A stretch of 31,282 nucleotides of DNA from a virus. Shown here one piece after another: positions 31,180 through 31,282 of the stretch; within the stretch, counting starts at the first letter, position 1; each line of letters starts with the position of its first letter. A model generated the notes under the pieces. The model saw only the letters and a program-made list of their open reading frames with translations, did not search any database and had not been told where the DNA came from. Location: positions 1 through 31,282 of the IMG/VR virus record IMGVR_UViG_3300006875_000087; one strand, given 5' to 3'. The position numbers and the translations under genes are program-made.

Positions 31180-31282
31180 ACCGTGTTCGGTCAGGAAGTA
31201 AATCAAAAAGTGTTCTTTTCAGTGAGCCTACTCCAATTGTGTCTTGAAGTATGCTTTATGGTATTTAGGCCATCTTAGTCGT

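Noticed and set aside
31207-31282. A promoter for the gp32 operon at the right edge
   Set aside because: There is a CTAAATA-like stretch on the leftward strand near 31260-31270 and scattered AT-rich hexamers, but no pair of elements with proper spacing that I could defend. The true promoter may lie outside the window.

Overview
The window is a 31-kb piece of a T4-superfamily tailed phage (contractile-tail myovirus), closest in gene content to the 'exo-T-even' group that includes the marine cyanophages, rather than to T4 itself. The evidence is protein recognition by eye (gp6, gp25, gp53, gp5, gp48, gp8, gp4, gp32, gp59, gp33), a large DUF4815-type structural protein, and several perfect or near-perfect T4-type late promoter boxes (TATAAATA). 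I see no bacterial gene, tRNA, CRISPR array, insertion sequence or integration gene. The host cannot be named from the sequence. Most genes lack a Shine-Dalgarno (SD) sequence, so the host may tolerate SD-independent initiation.

Layout. (1) Bases 1-22732, read leftward: a tail baseplate and fiber cluster in the order gp48, gp53, gp27-like hub, gp5 spike, a coiled-coil protein, gp25, gp6, a gp7-position protein, gp8, a DUF4815 protein, a second structural protein, a small coiled-coil protein, and a 1975-residue fiber with a self-cleaving C-terminal chaperone. The first codons of another leftward gene lie at the left edge. (2) Bases 22755-27352, read rightward: gp4 head-completion nuclease, a possible gp2-like protein, a tail-tube-fold protein, a gp26-like chaperone with two CxxC pairs, an overlapping -1-frame extension, and the tape measure. 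(3) Bases 27406-31167, read leftward and convergent with (2): an SH3-like small protein, a 406-residue unknown, gp33 (late transcription co-activator), two small unknowns, gp59 (helicase loader) and gp32 (single-stranded DNA binding protein). A hairpin that can terminate both strands separates (2) from (3). There is no gene-free stretch longer than 300 bases. The last 115 bases on the right (31168-31282) hold only the ribosome binding site of the SH3-like gene, and I see no confident promoter there.

How it works together. The gp32/gp59 operon supplies replication functions. Its gp33 product is, by family knowledge, the bridge that lets the sliding clamp activate late promoters of exactly the kind seen in front of the tail genes here. 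Late transcription then yields the baseplate, fiber, tail-tube and tape-measure proteins.

The most striking signals are: a -1 programmed frameshift cassette just upstream of the tape measure (slippery T TTT TTC at 25215-25221, -1 frame open for 64 more codons, AGGA 8 bases upstream); a symmetric, mutually overlapping pair of late promoters between gp48 and gp4; late promoter boxes placed 7-9 bases from start codons, which predicts nearly leaderless late mRNAs; a repeat-rich, SD-less leader on gp32 that looks like an autoregulatory operator; and a gp5 spike with no lysozyme domain that ends in its own HxH tip.
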